A stretch of DNA of 64,000 nucleotides from Telluribacter sp035998675 (GTDB taxonomy: Bacteria; Bacteroidota; Bacteroidia; Cytophagales; Spirosomataceae): assembly GCF_035998675.1 (NCBI RefSeq), contig NZ_DASYHI010000015.1, positions 411,051 to 475,050 on the forward strand. Reading direction: 5' to 3'. Under the pieces are notes generated by a model. The model saw only the letters and a list, made by a program, of their open reading frames with translations. It did no database searches and had not been told where the DNA came from. The first letter of the stretch is position 1. Each line of letters opens with the position of its first letter. The position numbers were made by a program, and so were the translations under genes. Positions 44,205 to 53,934 of this stretch are shown here, one piece after another.

Positions 44205-46529
44205 TTAACGAGGTACTTCGGTCGCAGGCTTTCCGGCCAACAGCAGGGATCGTCCGGTAAGGTAAAGCAGTACGGCTAATAGCCCAAAAGGCAGGAGGGC
44301 CAGCCAGTCGGCGTTGGCTCCGGCAAAGAAAGGGTTGTTGGCTTCGGACCAGTTGGTGAAGGTAAGTACCGTGCCGCTGAGGAATTCGGCGGCCAGCGCT
44401 ACCATAATACCGGCTAAGGCACCACCCGCTATGTAGCCGGAGGCCAGCAGTACCCCGGGGCTTTTATCGGTTTCGGCAATGATTTCTTCTTCCTTCAGGT
44501 TTCGCCCCCGCAGGCCCTTTACCACCTCTTTGTCGACCAGCCACCGCACCAGCCCACCCACAAAAATAGGCGCCGACACGGCTATAGGCAGGTACAGTCC
44601 CACGGCAAAAGCCAGGGACGGTATACCGGCGAGTTCCAGTACTATGGCTATCATTACCCCCAGCAGCACCAGATTCCAGGGCAGCTCCTGACTCAGTATA
44701 CCTTTGATGATATAGCTCATGAGGGTGGCTTTGGGCGCGTAGTACTTGGTAATGGAGGTACCATCGGCCCGCTCGGTGATGGTGCCATTGATGCCGGGGT
44801 CTACCAGATAGGCCGGTTTTCCGGCCTCATCGACCAGGTACCTACCGGCTTCGCCCCGGGCGACATCGGTATTGTGCCAGACAAAATAGCTGGCTTCATC
44901 GTTCAGCCGCTCATCCTTCACCCCTTCCCGTTTTGGCTCGTCGCCAAGCCGCAGCAGTTGGCTGTCGGGTACCCGAAACTCGGTTGCGAAGGCCGCAGGT
45001 GCTACGGGTACGTACACCGTTGAGGCCTCGTTGAGCCCGATGAGTACGGGCCCCAGCGCCAGGGCCGAAACCAGCGCCCCGACCAGGATAGCCACTTGCT
45101 GTTTCCAGGGGGTACTGCCCACGTGAAAGCCGGTTTTGAGGTCCTGGGAGGTAGTACCTCCGTTAGAAGAAGCAATACAGACAATGCCCCCGATAGACAG
45201 CGCCGTTACAAAATAGGGGTCAGGCTGGGTCCAGCCCAGGAGCAGAAAAGCCAGGCAGGTGAGCAGCAGGGTAGCTACCGTCATACCCGAAATGGGATTG
45301 GAAGAGGAACCGATTTCACCGGTGAGCCGGGAAGAAACCGTCACAAACAAAAAGCCGAATAAGATTACAAAAACGGCCCCCATGATATTCATTTTGAGAG
45401 CAGGTACCAGAGCCAGTATAACAGTCAGGGCCAGGATGCCACCGATGACCCACTTCATAGAAATATCCTGGTCGGTACGGGGCAGCGCTTCTTTGACCGC
45501 TACTTTATCGCCACTCCTGAAGTCTCTGATCCCCGATCTGATTCCGCCAAAAATCATGGGGAACGACCTGAACAGGCTGATGATACCTCCGGCGGCTACC
45601 GCCCCGGCCCCAATGTACAAGATGTAAGTACTCTGAATGCTGTCTTTGCCTTCCAGCGCCATATCACTGATTAGTTTAGCGGTGGCGGGAGTCAGGGGCT
45701 GGCCCAGGCCTCCCCCAAAGTAGGCGATCATCGGAATCAAGACCAGGTAGGCCAGCGCCCCACCGGCAAACATCACCCCGGCAATGCGGGGGCCGATAAT
45801 ATAGCCTACCCCCAGCAGCGCCGGGTTGTTTTCCAAGGAAATGGAACCTCCCTGGAAGGGTGGGCCAAATTCCTTGCCCGGTACTTCTTTCCAGCCCTTG
45901 AATACCTGCATCAGCGTTACAAAGAGAAAACCCAGGCCAAAGCCCGCCCCTATGGTTTTGCCGCCACTGCTGATGGAGCTATCAGTTACCGCTGTTTCGG
46001 CCTCAATGGAAGCTCGCCGCGATTCCTGATTCGCTCCGGCTTTGAGTACTTCGGCGCAGGCGGTTCCTTCCGGATATTTAAGAAAACCGTGCTGTTCCCT
46101 GATCATGGCCCGCCGCAGCGGAATCATCATTAAAATTCCCAGCAGTCCGCCCAGTACCGCCACCAGCGTAACGCGCCAGATTTCCAGGTCAAAGCCCAGA
46201 ATCAGGATGGCCGGCATGGTTACACCAACGCCAAAGGCAATGGACTCGCCCGCGCTGCCCGCTGTTTGTACAATGTTATGCTCCAGAATGGTGATATCGC
46301 GCAGACCCAACCGGGAAAGCAAGCGAAAAAGGGTAATAGAAATAACCGCTACGGGAATAGACGCCGATACCGTAAGACCTACCTTCAGGACCAGGTACAG
46401 CGAAGAGATGCCGAAAATAACGCCGAGCAGGGTACCTACCAGGAGTGGCACCGGCGTTAGCTCGCGCATGTTTTTTACGGTGTCGGCAATATAAGGGCGG
46501 AAATTTGCCAGAAAGGGATTCTTGGTCAT
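44205..46529 (-). CDS. OPT family oligopeptide/metal-chelate transporter
   Basis: A 774-residue inner-membrane protein with about 15 hydrophobic helices. VPLLVGTLLGVIFGISSLYLVLKVG-type N-terminal helix (about 26-50), HNIVQTAGSAGESIAFG (about 85), KYPEGTACAEVLKAG (about 145) and SSNGGTTSQDLKTG (about 455) are the usual landmarks of bacterial OPT proteins. The family imports oligopeptides or metal chelates with protons. A soluble insert (about 505-590) with many charged residues is longer than in some relatives. Single gene, divergent from the alcohol dehydrogenase. Confidence 0.9.
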   Translation of the reverse strand: MTKNPFLANFRPYIADTVKNMRELTPVPLLVGTLLGVIFGISSLYLVLKVGLTVSASIPVAVISITLFRLLSRLGLRDITILEHNIVQTAGSAGESIAFGVGVTMPAILILGFDLEIWRVTLVAVLGGLLGILMMIPLRRAMIREQHGFLKYPEGTACAEVLKAGANQESRRASIEAETAVTDSSISSGGKTIGAGFGLGFLFVTLMQVFKGWKEVPGKEFGPPFQGGSISLENNPALLGVGYIIGPRIAGVMFAGGALAYLVLIPMIAYFGGGLGQPLTPATAKLISDMALEGKDSIQSTYILYIGAGAVAAGGIISLFRSFPMIFGGIRSGIRDFRSGDKVAVKEALPRTDQDISMKWVIGGILALTVILALVPALKMNIMGAVFVILFGFLFVTVSSRLTGEIGSSSNPISGMTVATLLLTCLAFLLLGWTQPDPYFVTALSIGGIVCIASSNGGTTSQDLKTGFHVGSTPWKQQVAILVGALVSALALGPVLIGLNEASTVYVPVAPAAFATEFRVPDSQLLRLGDEPKREGVKDERLNDEASYFVWHNTDVARGEAGRYLVDEAGKPAYLVDPGINGTITERADGTSITKYYAPKATLMSYIIKGILSQELPWNLVLLGVMIAIVLELAGIPSLAFAVGLYLPIAVSAPIFVGGLVRWLVDKEVVKGLRGRNLKEEEIIAETDKSPGVLLASGYIAGGALAGIMVALAAEFLSGTVLTFTNWSEANNPFFAGANADWLALLPFGLLAVLLYLTGRSLLLAGKPATEVPR

Positions 46530-46808
46530 CAGACAGAAAGGTGACTTTTACAGGAAGGGAAGGTAGTAGTAAAGAATTAAATTTCCAATACCAGGCGGGC
46601 GACCCAAAGAGTCAGAAGACTAGGTGAAACGCCCGGCAAACAATCCCACATCATTGTCGTTTATACTTTTTCGTGGTATACTTTTTATGCTGCTTTGTAC
46701 CCACGGTTCCTTCCTTCTGTGTGGCGCTCATCCTGCTTCGGAAGAGCTTTTAGAGATCTGTCTGGCGGGCCAGGCAGGCAATGTAGGGTTTGATAATTAA
46801 CTAAAAAG

Positions 46809-46815
46809 AAAGGAG
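46809..46815 (+). promoter_or_regulatory. Strong Shine-Dalgarno site before the alcohol dehydrogenase
   Basis: AAAGGAG ends seven bases before the ATG. Such a clear site is unusual among the genes of this window and suggests high translation. Confidence 0.6.
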
Positions 46816-46821
46816 AAACAC

Positions 46822-47976
46822 ATGCTGGCAATGAATTACCGGGGACCCCAACGGGTCCGGATTGATCACAAGCCTTTACCCCAGATACAACATCCCGAGG
46901 ATGCCATTGTACGGGTGACCCGCTCCTGTATTTGTGGGTCTGATTTACACCTGTACAACGGCAATGTACCGGATACGCGCGTAGGTGAAACGTTTGGACA
47001 TGAATTTGTCGGAGTAGTAGAAGAAATAGGCGAGGCCGTACATAAGCTGAAAGTGGGCGACAATGTACTTGTACCTTTTAATATAGCCTGCGGCCGGTGC
47101 GCCTTCTGTAAGCAGGGCCTGTATGGCAACTGCCACGAAGCCAACCCACAGGCTACCGCGGCGGGTGGTATTTTTGGTTACTCCCACACAACCGGTGGCT
47201 ATGGCGGCGGACAGGCCGAATACGTGCGTGTACCCTATGCCAACTTTGGGCCAACGGTCATACCCGAAGGAATGGACCTGGATGACGCCGTGATGCTGAC
47301 CGACGTAGTACCTACCGGTTATCAGGCTGCCGAAATGGGCGGAATTCAGAAGGGTGATACCGTTGTCGTGTTTGGGGCCGGTCCGGTAGGGATTATGGCG
47401 GCCCGGTGTGCCTGGTTGTTTGGCGCCGGTCGGGTTATTGTCATTGACCAGGTAGAATACCGGCTGGAATTCGTGCGGAACTACGCGCAGTGTGAAGCGT
47501 ATAATTTCAATTCGCTGGGAGACCCGGTAGTATTTATCAAAAAAACAACCGACTCACTGGGGGCTGATGTGTGTATTGATGCCGTTGGAGCGGAAGCGGC
47601 GGGTAATGCCATGCAAACCATCACCGGCCGTAAACTGCTGCTACAGGCGGGTTCGGCTACGGCCTTGCACTGGGCTATTAACTCCGTAAAGAAAGGAGGT
47701 ATTGTTTCTATAGTGGGTGTCTACGGACCTACCGACAACCTCGTACCTATTGGTAATGTGGTCAATAAGGGTATTACCATCCGGGCAAATCAGGCCTCGG
47801 TCAAGCGCCTGCTGCCAAGGCTGATTGAGCACGTACAGAACGGTATCCTGGACCCGAAAGCACTTATTACGCACCGCATTCCGCTAGAAGAAGTTTCGGA
47901 CGCTTACCGTTTGTTTGCGGATAAACTGGACAATTGTATAAAACCGGTACTTCTGCCACCAACCGCCAGAACCTAA
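46822..47976 (+). CDS. Zinc-dependent alcohol dehydrogenase (formaldehyde/threonine dehydrogenase-like)
   Basis: A 384-residue MDR enzyme. The catalytic-zinc ligands lie in SCICGSDLH (Cys about 37) and GHEFVG (His-Glu about 62). The structural zinc is held by four Cys in the CGRCAFCKQGLYGNC block (about 92-106). The NAD(P)-binding glycine motif is VVVFGAGPVGIMAA (about 184). The length and the YSHTTGGYGGGQAEYVRVPYA insert fit glutathione-independent formaldehyde-dehydrogenase-like enzymes. The next gene starts 14 bases after its stop and is a frequent partner in Bacteroidota, in my recollection. Two TATACTTTTT words (46662 and 46677) lie upstream. Confidence 0.88.
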   Translation: MLAMNYRGPQRVRIDHKPLPQIQHPEDAIVRVTRSCICGSDLHLYNGNVPDTRVGETFGHEFVGVVEEIGEAVHKLKVGDNVLVPFNIACGRCAFCKQGLYGNCHEANPQATAAGGIFGYSHTTGGYGGGQAEYVRVPYANFGPTVIPEGMDLDDAVMLTDVVPTGYQAAEMGGIQKGDTVVVFGAGPVGIMAARCAWLFGAGRVIVIDQVEYRLEFVRNYAQCEAYNFNSLGDPVVFIKKTTDSLGADVCIDAVGAEAAGNAMQTITGRKLLLQAGSATALHWAINSVKKGGIVSIVGVYGPTDNLVPIGNVVNKGITIRANQASVKRLLPRLIEHVQNGILDPKALITHRIPLEEVSDAYRLFADKLDNCIKPVLLPPTART

Positions 47977-47990
47977 AAAATCAGAAAAGT

Positions 47991-48503
47991 ATGGATGATA
48001 AAATGAGTTTTGAAAATAACCGGGGGGGCGATCACTCGCATATCAAGGGATGGGGCATTGATGCTGATCCCAAGAATGATCCTACTTACCCCATGAAACA
48101 ACGCACTAACGAAGAACACAAAGGCTATAGCTGGGAGCGTCCGGCGCAACAACCCATTACGAGCGAGGTACTTCATTCCAACGAGCGGCCCAATGTCACG
48201 GCTGTATTTGGAGCTACTGTACCCCCCCAGGGGTTGAGTGGGCAGCTTCGGCGGTTTGCGTTTCAATACAGCGAAAACAGCTACGGCCACTGGCTGCCCC
48301 TGCTCCTGGCCGACCGGGTCAATGTCGTGGAGGGTATCATTGATGATATAAAACAGGGGCACGTACCCAACATCTTCGCCGAACGGGGTATCAAGGCGGA
48401 GTGGAAGCACAATCCGGAGGGAGTTATCAAGAAAGTCGCCGTTGGCGTACTGGTAGCCGCCGCTCTGTATACCTTCCTGAGCCGCGACAGCGACGATGAT
48501 TAA
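47991..48503 (+). CDS. Conserved protein of unknown function paired with the alcohol dehydrogenase
   Basis: 170 residues from the ATG at 47991; a start within the dehydrogenase gene is unlikely. The N-terminal half is polar (HSHIKGWGIDADPKNDPTYP, then WERPAQQP). The middle holds NERPNVTAVFGATVPP and a helical stretch GHWLPLLLADRVNVVEG. A single hydrophobic segment lies at the C-terminus (VIKKVAVGVLVAAALYTFLS) followed by acidic residues, so it may be a tail-anchored membrane protein. It follows the dehydrogenase by 14 bases and is followed by a terminator, so the two are one transcript. It may hold the enzyme at the membrane; this is inference. Confidence 0.7.
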   Translation: MDDKMSFENNRGGDHSHIKGWGIDADPKNDPTYPMKQRTNEEHKGYSWERPAQQPITSEVLHSNERPNVTAVFGATVPPQGLSGQLRRFAFQYSENSYGHWLPLLLADRVNVVEGIIDDIKQGHVPNIFAERGIKAEWKHNPEGVIKKVAVGVLVAAALYTFLSRDSDDD

Positions 48504-48528
48504 ATACTAAGAAGTACCTACAAACAGG

Positions 48529-48561
48529 CAGCCCGGCTCTGAAGAGTCGGGCTGTTTATTT
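48529..48561 (+). terminator. Terminator of the dehydrogenase operon
   Basis: CAGCCCG(G)CTCT pairs with AGAG(T)CGGGCTG (48529-48554), then TTTATTT. Confidence 0.8.
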
Positions 48562-48587
48562 ACATGCCAGAACCTTGAAATAAGGTA

Positions 48588-50765
48588 CTACTTTACCCCC
48601 CGCTGCTCCTTCATTTCCTTTTGAAGTTCTGCTACTATGGCCGCGAGCTGTTCCAGTTTCTCACTTTTCTTCTCAAGTACCTTATTCTTCTTTTCCAGCT
48701 CTACTACGTACAGGGTGAGCTCTTCTATCTTCTCCATCTGTTTGGAAAGCATCAGTGACACATCTATCCCTTTCTCAGTCAGCTCCTGCGCCGAAGGAAT
48801 ACCTGGCAGGTGCTTGTACTTCTGCATGTACTTTTCAACTTCACTTAAAGGACGCAGTCGATACCCCGGCTCAAATACCCTGTCCGCCCACTCCTTGGCT
48901 GATGCTAACTGAACAACGGGTCTGGCTATACGGGAACTAAGGCCTACCAGTAGCTCGTTCTGCTGCCCCAACTGATTCTGCTGCTCCTGTACCGCTTTTA
49001 CCAGTGGCACTACAAACTCCGCGTAGCGAACACTATATGGCGTATGTTTGTTGGGCGGAGCTACTACCCCACTGAAATCAAAACCGACTGACTTAGCGGC
49101 TTGCTCAACTTCCTGCGCCAGAAAGCCTGTGTAAGTGATGCGTTCCTGCTGGGCTATGCCTTCCTGTGCCTCTGGTCTGGCGAAAAGCGTATCAGCCGCT
49201 TTGCCGTAGATAAATCGGTTGAGACTATCAATGTCCCAGTGGTAGGTCACCGGCCGTAGTTTCAGAATGAAGTCCAGTCCTTTTACATCTTCCTGCACAT
49301 CTACCTTGAAGCGCTGGTCAGAAGTACTGGAGAAGTTTACATTGCCACTGATACTAACAATGTTGGTATTCCCAATGCGGATATGGTTACTGGCAGTGGG
49401 TGAGGCAGCATACCCAAAGGCTCCTGTATTAGTTTCGTTTCCTAATGACGAGTACACACTTGGACCGGCATAGTCCCCAATAGCTGTGTTATTACTACCA
49501 GTGTTTATTCCTAAAAGTGCGCTAGTACCTACGGCTGTATTGGAGCCTCCAGTACTATTATTGACTAATGAAAAATATCCTATTGCCGTGTTATAACGGC
49601 CATTGGTGCTATATTCAAGAGCACTATTACCCACAGCTGTATTGTAGGCTCCATCTATGTTATTCATTAGAGTACTGCCACCAACGCCAACATTACTTAC
49701 TCCTGTGGTATTACTGAATAAGCTTTTTAATCCTATAGCCATATTATAGGAGCCAGTGGTGTTACTGAAGAGGGCTTTTGACCCAACCGCTGTGTTTGCT
49801 ATAGCGAGGTAATTTTGAAAGGTATCTATCCCATTATTGTAGAGGGCACTATCTCCAATAGCTACCAGGTTGGCTTTTGAAGTACTATGGTAAAGCGCCC
49901 CTACACCGATAGCTACATTGCTATATCCGGTGGTGTTAGAATAGAGCGCGGCGGTACCATAGGCGGTATTGTAGTTGCCAGTGGTATTCTTGTTCAAGGC
50001 AATATAGCCACTGGCGGTGTTACTCCCCCCGGAGATGTTTGAGTACATAGTCTGATACCCCAGGCTGGTGTTGTTGGAGCCGTTGTTGTTTGAGTAAAGT
50101 GCCTGGTAACCTACTGCGGTGTTAAGTCCCCCTTGTTGATTTGAAAAAAGAGTACTGGCGCCTATAGCTGTGTTGAAGGGGCCACTAGTATTAGAATGTA
50201 AACTAGTGTTGCCAATGGCAGTATTGGCAAAGCCGGAGGAACTAAAACCCCCAGCCATAAGTCCAAGGTGCAATGCTCCACTTATAGAAGTTGTTATTAA
50301 TCCTGCATTTAGATTATTCACTTTCAGTACCAATGGTTGATTGTCGGTTGTACCTAAAAAGTGAGTAGCCGAGTTAGTGCCTGCATTACCCGTTAAAGCC
50401 CAGCCGGAGAAAGATCCTCCACCTGAGCCTGTGGTAATAAGCGGTACCCATTTGCTGCCGTCCCAGTAGTAGTAGCCAGGTATTACGTTACTAGGAGAAG
50501 TACCGGCCGTAGCCGTATTGTAGACCAGCAGTGAAGTAGCCGGTGAGGAGACAGGTCCGGCCGTGTTAGTGGCCGTAAGGGCTACTCTGGGAACCAGCAC
50601 CCCTTTGTTAGTAGCACTTACGTCCAATGCGGCCGACGCGTGAGGAGCGGCTCCGGTGCTGTTGATACCGATGCTCTGACTTAGGGCTTGATGTAGAACT
50701 AAAAAGGGAATAGAAATAAAAATAACACAGAGACTCACTCTGCCGGGGAGTAGAGGTGGATTCAT
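48588..50765 (-). CDS. Secreted tail-fibre-like protein: YadA-type head repeats plus S74 chaperone domain
   Basis: 725 residues from the ATG at 50765, opening a signal peptide (PGRVSLCVIFISIPFLVL). The frame can extend 20 codons upstream. After a Bacteroidota leader module (STGAAPHASAALDVSATNKG) comes a long row of about 23-residue repeats of the type NTAIG..AL.SN.TG (about 190-480), as in trimeric autotransporter heads. Then follow TSDQRFKVDVQED, where the Ser-Asp pair marks the intramolecular-chaperone S74 peptidase domain (about 500-620), and a coiled-coil end rich in Glu, Leu and Lys. It is expected to form a trimeric fibre and cleave its own C-terminal part. No sorting domain of T9SS type is seen. 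Confidence 0.87.
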   Translation of the reverse strand: MNPPLLPGRVSLCVIFISIPFLVLHQALSQSIGINSTGAAPHASAALDVSATNKGVLVPRVALTATNTAGPVSSPATSLLVYNTATAGTSPSNVIPGYYYWDGSKWVPLITTGSGGGSFSGWALTGNAGTNSATHFLGTTDNQPLVLKVNNLNAGLITTSISGALHLGLMAGGFSSSGFANTAIGNTSLHSNTSGPFNTAIGASTLFSNQQGGLNTAVGYQALYSNNNGSNNTSLGYQTMYSNISGGSNTASGYIALNKNTTGNYNTAYGTAALYSNTTGYSNVAIGVGALYHSTSKANLVAIGDSALYNNGIDTFQNYLAIANTAVGSKALFSNTTGSYNMAIGLKSLFSNTTGVSNVGVGGSTLMNNIDGAYNTAVGNSALEYSTNGRYNTAIGYFSLVNNSTGGSNTAVGTSALLGINTGSNNTAIGDYAGPSVYSSLGNETNTGAFGYAASPTASNHIRIGNTNIVSISGNVNFSSTSDQRFKVDVQEDVKGLDFILKLRPVTYHWDIDSLNRFIYGKAADTLFARPEAQEGIAQQERITYTGFLAQEVEQAAKSVGFDFSGVVAPPNKHTPYSVRYAEFVVPLVKAVQEQQNQLGQQNELLVGLSSRIARPVVQLASAKEWADRVFEPGYRLRPLSEVEKYMQKYKHLPGIPSAQELTEKGIDVSLMLSKQMEKIEELTLYVVELEKKNKVLEKKSEKLEQLAAIVAELQKEMKEQRGVK

Positions 50766-50880
50766 ATAATGCGTGTTTAGGTTTTGGATGAGAATTATGT
50801 AAGAATACGAAATAATTCTAAACATTTAAAAATCAATAGCCTAACACACCTGAAATTTACTACAACTAACTTCTAACCTC

Positions 50881-53136
50881 TTATTTCTTCCGCTGCTTGT
50901 CGCGTTCGGCGAATAGTTCTTCCCAGGTCCAGGGGGTGGTGCGGCCGGTGGTTTGCTGCCGGACGGCACGTACCTGCTCGGGTTTGACAATAACCCAGTT
51001 GATGTAGCCCGCGCTCATCTGGGGAAAGCTGCGCATACAGAGGTCGTAGCGGACGTAGTTCAGGACCGAGGCGATCCACTCGTCGCTGTTGGTACCCATG
51101 GGAGGCATCTGGTCGGTATAGGTATGACCATCGACGGGGCCTTTCAGGCCGTGCAGCATAATCTTGATTACCTCCTCCTTATTCTCAATCAGCTTGAATT
51201 TGCCGATAAGCGGAGGGGCTATGTTCGTAGCCAGCCCCTGCCCTTCCGGGCCGTGGCAGGAGGCACACAGAGAGTTAAAGATGGTAGCTCCTTCCAGGAT
51301 AGATTGCCGCGAGAAATCGTCCAGCGCCACTAATTTATGCCCGTACCTGCGGGCTTCGCTATTCTTTTCCAGGCTTTTCTGTACGGCGGCCAGCAGTTCG
51401 TCGCCCGGCTTTTGCGCTACGATTTTCTGGGCGAGACCTGTTGCCTGCGGCACCTGAGAGGTACTTAATGACAGTACTACCTGACTGAGTACATCGCGGC
51501 TGGGGTCAGTGGCCATAGCCTGTAACGCAGCCAGAACCGCTGGATCTCCTTTTTTCAGATAGGGTTCGCTCATCCGCACCGCGGCTTTGCGAATCTGAAC
51601 ATCGGTATCTTTCAAAGCCGCCAGCAAGGTCGGCTGATCCAGTGCCTCCAGGCCTTCCAGTGTCCAAAGGGCGTGGAGTCGGCCGAGGGTACTTCCCAGC
51701 CGGGCTACCGCCTTTTTTCGTAAGGCAGGTACTACCGTTTTATCTCCCCGCACTACGAGTTCCTTCTGGGCGTTGTCGCGCCACCAGCCATTGGGGTGGT
51801 CGAGGTAGGTGACCAGCTTAGTACCGGGCTCATCAAGCATACGGGGCAGCGGACCGGGCTTCAGGTCTTCGTGGACCAGCCGGTATATCCGGCCGCGCTT
51901 TACGTTTTTCTGGAGTCCTTTGCTCATAATCTGGTCGTAGAGGTAGCTGCCCGGCTGGGCCCAGGTAGCCTCCTGAATGACACCCCGGTACATATCCACA
52001 ATGTACAGGCAGCCGTCTGGGCCGGTATAGGTATTAACCGGCCGGAAATTCATGTCGGTTGAGGCGATGAATTCGTCCTGTTTATACACATTAGTCAGTG
52101 AAATCCGGCCGTCGGCGTCGGTAATGTTGGCGCGCCGGATAAAACGTCCTACCGGTTCGGGTACGATATAGTCGCCCGCCATGCTGGCGGGTAGCCGGTC
52201 GCCCCGAAACACCGACTGACCGCTTACGGAAGTAAAACCAAACATGGTACTGTCGGGCCGCAGGGTACGGGGACCGCCGTTGACATCGGGAGTTTTGATA
52301 AGGGGCCATACCTGGCTAAACTCCGCATTGAGCGCGTCCGGAAGGTCGAGTTGCCCGTACACGGGGTTAATCTGAAAGCCCGAAGCCGCTATCCCCGAAG
52401 CCGCCCGGCTGAAGAATAACCGTCCGTAGTTATCGTGGGTTAATCCCCACTGCCCGTTGGAGCCGCTAACCAGGGTGTCTGCCTTTAACTGACCTGCCTG
52501 GTACCTGAACCGGACCGGATCGGTAGTTACATATAACCAGTTGTCGAGGTTCCAGTCCAGGCCGCTGCGCTGGTGCTCCACGTTGCCGTAGGCTTTTTTA
52601 GGATGCTGATAAACCGGCCGCTTCCGGTCGGCTTTACCGTCGCCATTGGTGTCCTGGTAAGCATAAATATCGTAGCTGTTGGTTTCGTTGACCAGCAGTT
52701 CCCGCCCTACGCACTGGAGCATGCGGGGAGCCAGCAGTTTATCAATAAAGACGGAGCTTTTATCCATTTTTCCGTCGCTATCGGTATCCTCCAGCAGCAT
52801 AATCCGGCTTCTGGGCTCGTACTCGTCCTGCGCATCAATCGTCTGCATGTAGGTTTCGAGCTGCGCCACGTACATACGGCCATTGCCGTCCCAGGTCAGC
52901 GCCGCCGGTTCCGAAATCATGGGCTCGCTGGCCACTACTTCCAGCCGGTAGCCTTTGGGCAACCGAAAAGACTTTAAACTTTCTCCGGGCGACTGGGGAA
53001 TAGTAACAGGTGTCTGGCTGACGGTACGGGGGGTGGCGAAAGGGTCTTCCTGTTCCACCACGAAACTCTGCTGATAGGCAGCGATTGTCACCAGCAAAAC
53101 CAGGCCAGCGGCGGCCCGCCAAAAGTAACTTTTCAT
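50881..53136 (-). CDS. PVC-type CxxCH cytochrome c protein with sugar-dehydrogenase-like propeller and HEAT repeats
   Basis: A 751-residue exported protein (hydrophobic leader about 8-21). A six-bladed propeller like soluble glucose/sorbosone dehydrogenases occupies about 55-410 (LPKGYRLEVVASEP, LTWDGNGRMYVAQLETY, VNETNSYDIYAYQDTNGDGK). HEAT-like helical repeats cover about 440-590. A cytochrome c domain follows (about 610-705), with the haem site CASCHGPEGQG near 623 and a distal Met in QMPPMGT (about 675). It probably passes electrons from a carbohydrate or other oxidisable substrate to the respiratory chain. Single gene. The family is named after its abundance in Planctomycetes-Verrucomicrobia but is frequent in Cytophagales. 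Confidence 0.85.
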   Translation of the reverse strand: MKSYFWRAAAGLVLLVTIAAYQQSFVVEQEDPFATPRTVSQTPVTIPQSPGESLKSFRLPKGYRLEVVASEPMISEPAALTWDGNGRMYVAQLETYMQTIDAQDEYEPRSRIMLLEDTDSDGKMDKSSVFIDKLLAPRMLQCVGRELLVNETNSYDIYAYQDTNGDGKADRKRPVYQHPKKAYGNVEHQRSGLDWNLDNWLYVTTDPVRFRYQAGQLKADTLVSGSNGQWGLTHDNYGRLFFSRAASGIAASGFQINPVYGQLDLPDALNAEFSQVWPLIKTPDVNGGPRTLRPDSTMFGFTSVSGQSVFRGDRLPASMAGDYIVPEPVGRFIRRANITDADGRISLTNVYKQDEFIASTDMNFRPVNTYTGPDGCLYIVDMYRGVIQEATWAQPGSYLYDQIMSKGLQKNVKRGRIYRLVHEDLKPGPLPRMLDEPGTKLVTYLDHPNGWWRDNAQKELVVRGDKTVVPALRKKAVARLGSTLGRLHALWTLEGLEALDQPTLLAALKDTDVQIRKAAVRMSEPYLKKGDPAVLAALQAMATDPSRDVLSQVVLSLSTSQVPQATGLAQKIVAQKPGDELLAAVQKSLEKNSEARRYGHKLVALDDFSRQSILEGATIFNSLCASCHGPEGQGLATNIAPPLIGKFKLIENKEEVIKIMLHGLKGPVDGHTYTDQMPPMGTNSDEWIASVLNYVRYDLCMRSFPQMSAGYINWVIVKPEQVRAVRQQTTGRTTPWTWEELFAERDKQRKK

Positions 53137-53352
53137 AGGTACAATAAAATGAAGTACTCCTGATTTTAAACCTTAAATGTTCAATTAAATACTCATCCTG
53201 AGCGTTGTTTTTATGTTGTCACTCCCCTTGTGAGTAGTTTCTGCGCCTTAGTAAACAATTTTTGGCTAGTAACCGCTGGTATGGTTCTTTTTACGTAAAC
53301 CGGAAGACCACTTAGGTGACAAAGAAATAATCAGGGACAAAGTAAAAGACAA

Positions 53353-53595
53353 GTGCAGATGGTTAGAGACTTCTATGGCTCCGTTATTAACGTGATTAAA
53401 GCTATGCAGGTGGTAGAACAAGGGTACCAGGTAGAGTATACCGCTGCCGACCTGAACGGCTTCCGTGAAATGTTTCAGCAAGTAAATCCAGCCTGTCTTC
53501 CGGCACTCCTTAGCTTTTTTGACGAGCAGGGCATGAAGGAAATCCACACGGTGGTACAGGAAGTTCTGGAACAGGAAATACCCAGGGAGGCGTAG
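53353..53595 (+). CDS. Small hypothetical protein, 80 residues
   Basis: Starts with GTG at 53353, or ATG two codons later (MVRDFYGS). Base use at third codon positions looks like the neighbours' coding sequence, including RGTACY words. It is soluble and mostly helical, with one Cys (VNPACLPAL) and an acidic C-terminus (EVLEQEIPREA). An open frame on the opposite strand (53266-53547) is judged a shadow. I recognise no family. Standing alone between the cytochrome gene (divergent) and the CehA gene. Confidence 0.55.
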   Translation: MQMVRDFYGSVINVIKAMQVVEQGYQVEYTAADLNGFREMFQQVNPACLPALLSFFDEQGMKEIHTVVQEVLEQEIPREA

Positions 53596-53934
53596 ACTTT
53601 TAAAGCTTTATAGTATCCCCCAATGCCACCTACTAGTAAACAATAGTTTAGGTGGGTAATGTTTGCTGTCGCTTTACTTCCACAATCCTGCCCGGCCCAT
53701 TCCTCACTTTCTTTTAATTTTTTCTGTATTTTATCTTATAGTCCGTTGGCTGAAGCAGCTCTTTAGCGTATTATTCCTCTTCAGGAAATTACTTCGATTT
53801 TCTCTTTCCTTTCCCACAATAGTAAGGTTTCCAACGGAAGACTATGGGCTTTATCGTGGCGCGTAGTATCTTGCTGATTATTTGTCAGAAAAACAACGGC
53901 AATCCCGTCGGGTCTTGTAAAAAGGACAGCCATT
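53596..53934. other. Non-coding stretch before the CehA/McbA gene
   Basis: About 340 bases, T- and C-rich in the middle (TTTTCTGTATTTTATC, CTCTTTCCTTTCC). Short open frames here lack coding character. It should hold the promoter of the downstream gene, but no clear TAnnTTTG element was found. Confidence 0.5.

Noticed and set aside
48900..50300. Regular 69-bp repeats as a CRISPR-like array
   Set aside because: The periodicity is that of degenerate protein head repeats in an open frame; units are not identical and there are no spacers.
53266..53547. Minus-strand frame of 93 codons opposite the 80-residue protein
   Set aside because: Codon use is poorer than on the plus strand and its start lies in the other gene.
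53663..53866. 67-codon frame before the CehA gene
   Set aside because: Composition is non-coding (T-rich, Phe/Leu runs from low complexity) and it has no homologue I recognise.
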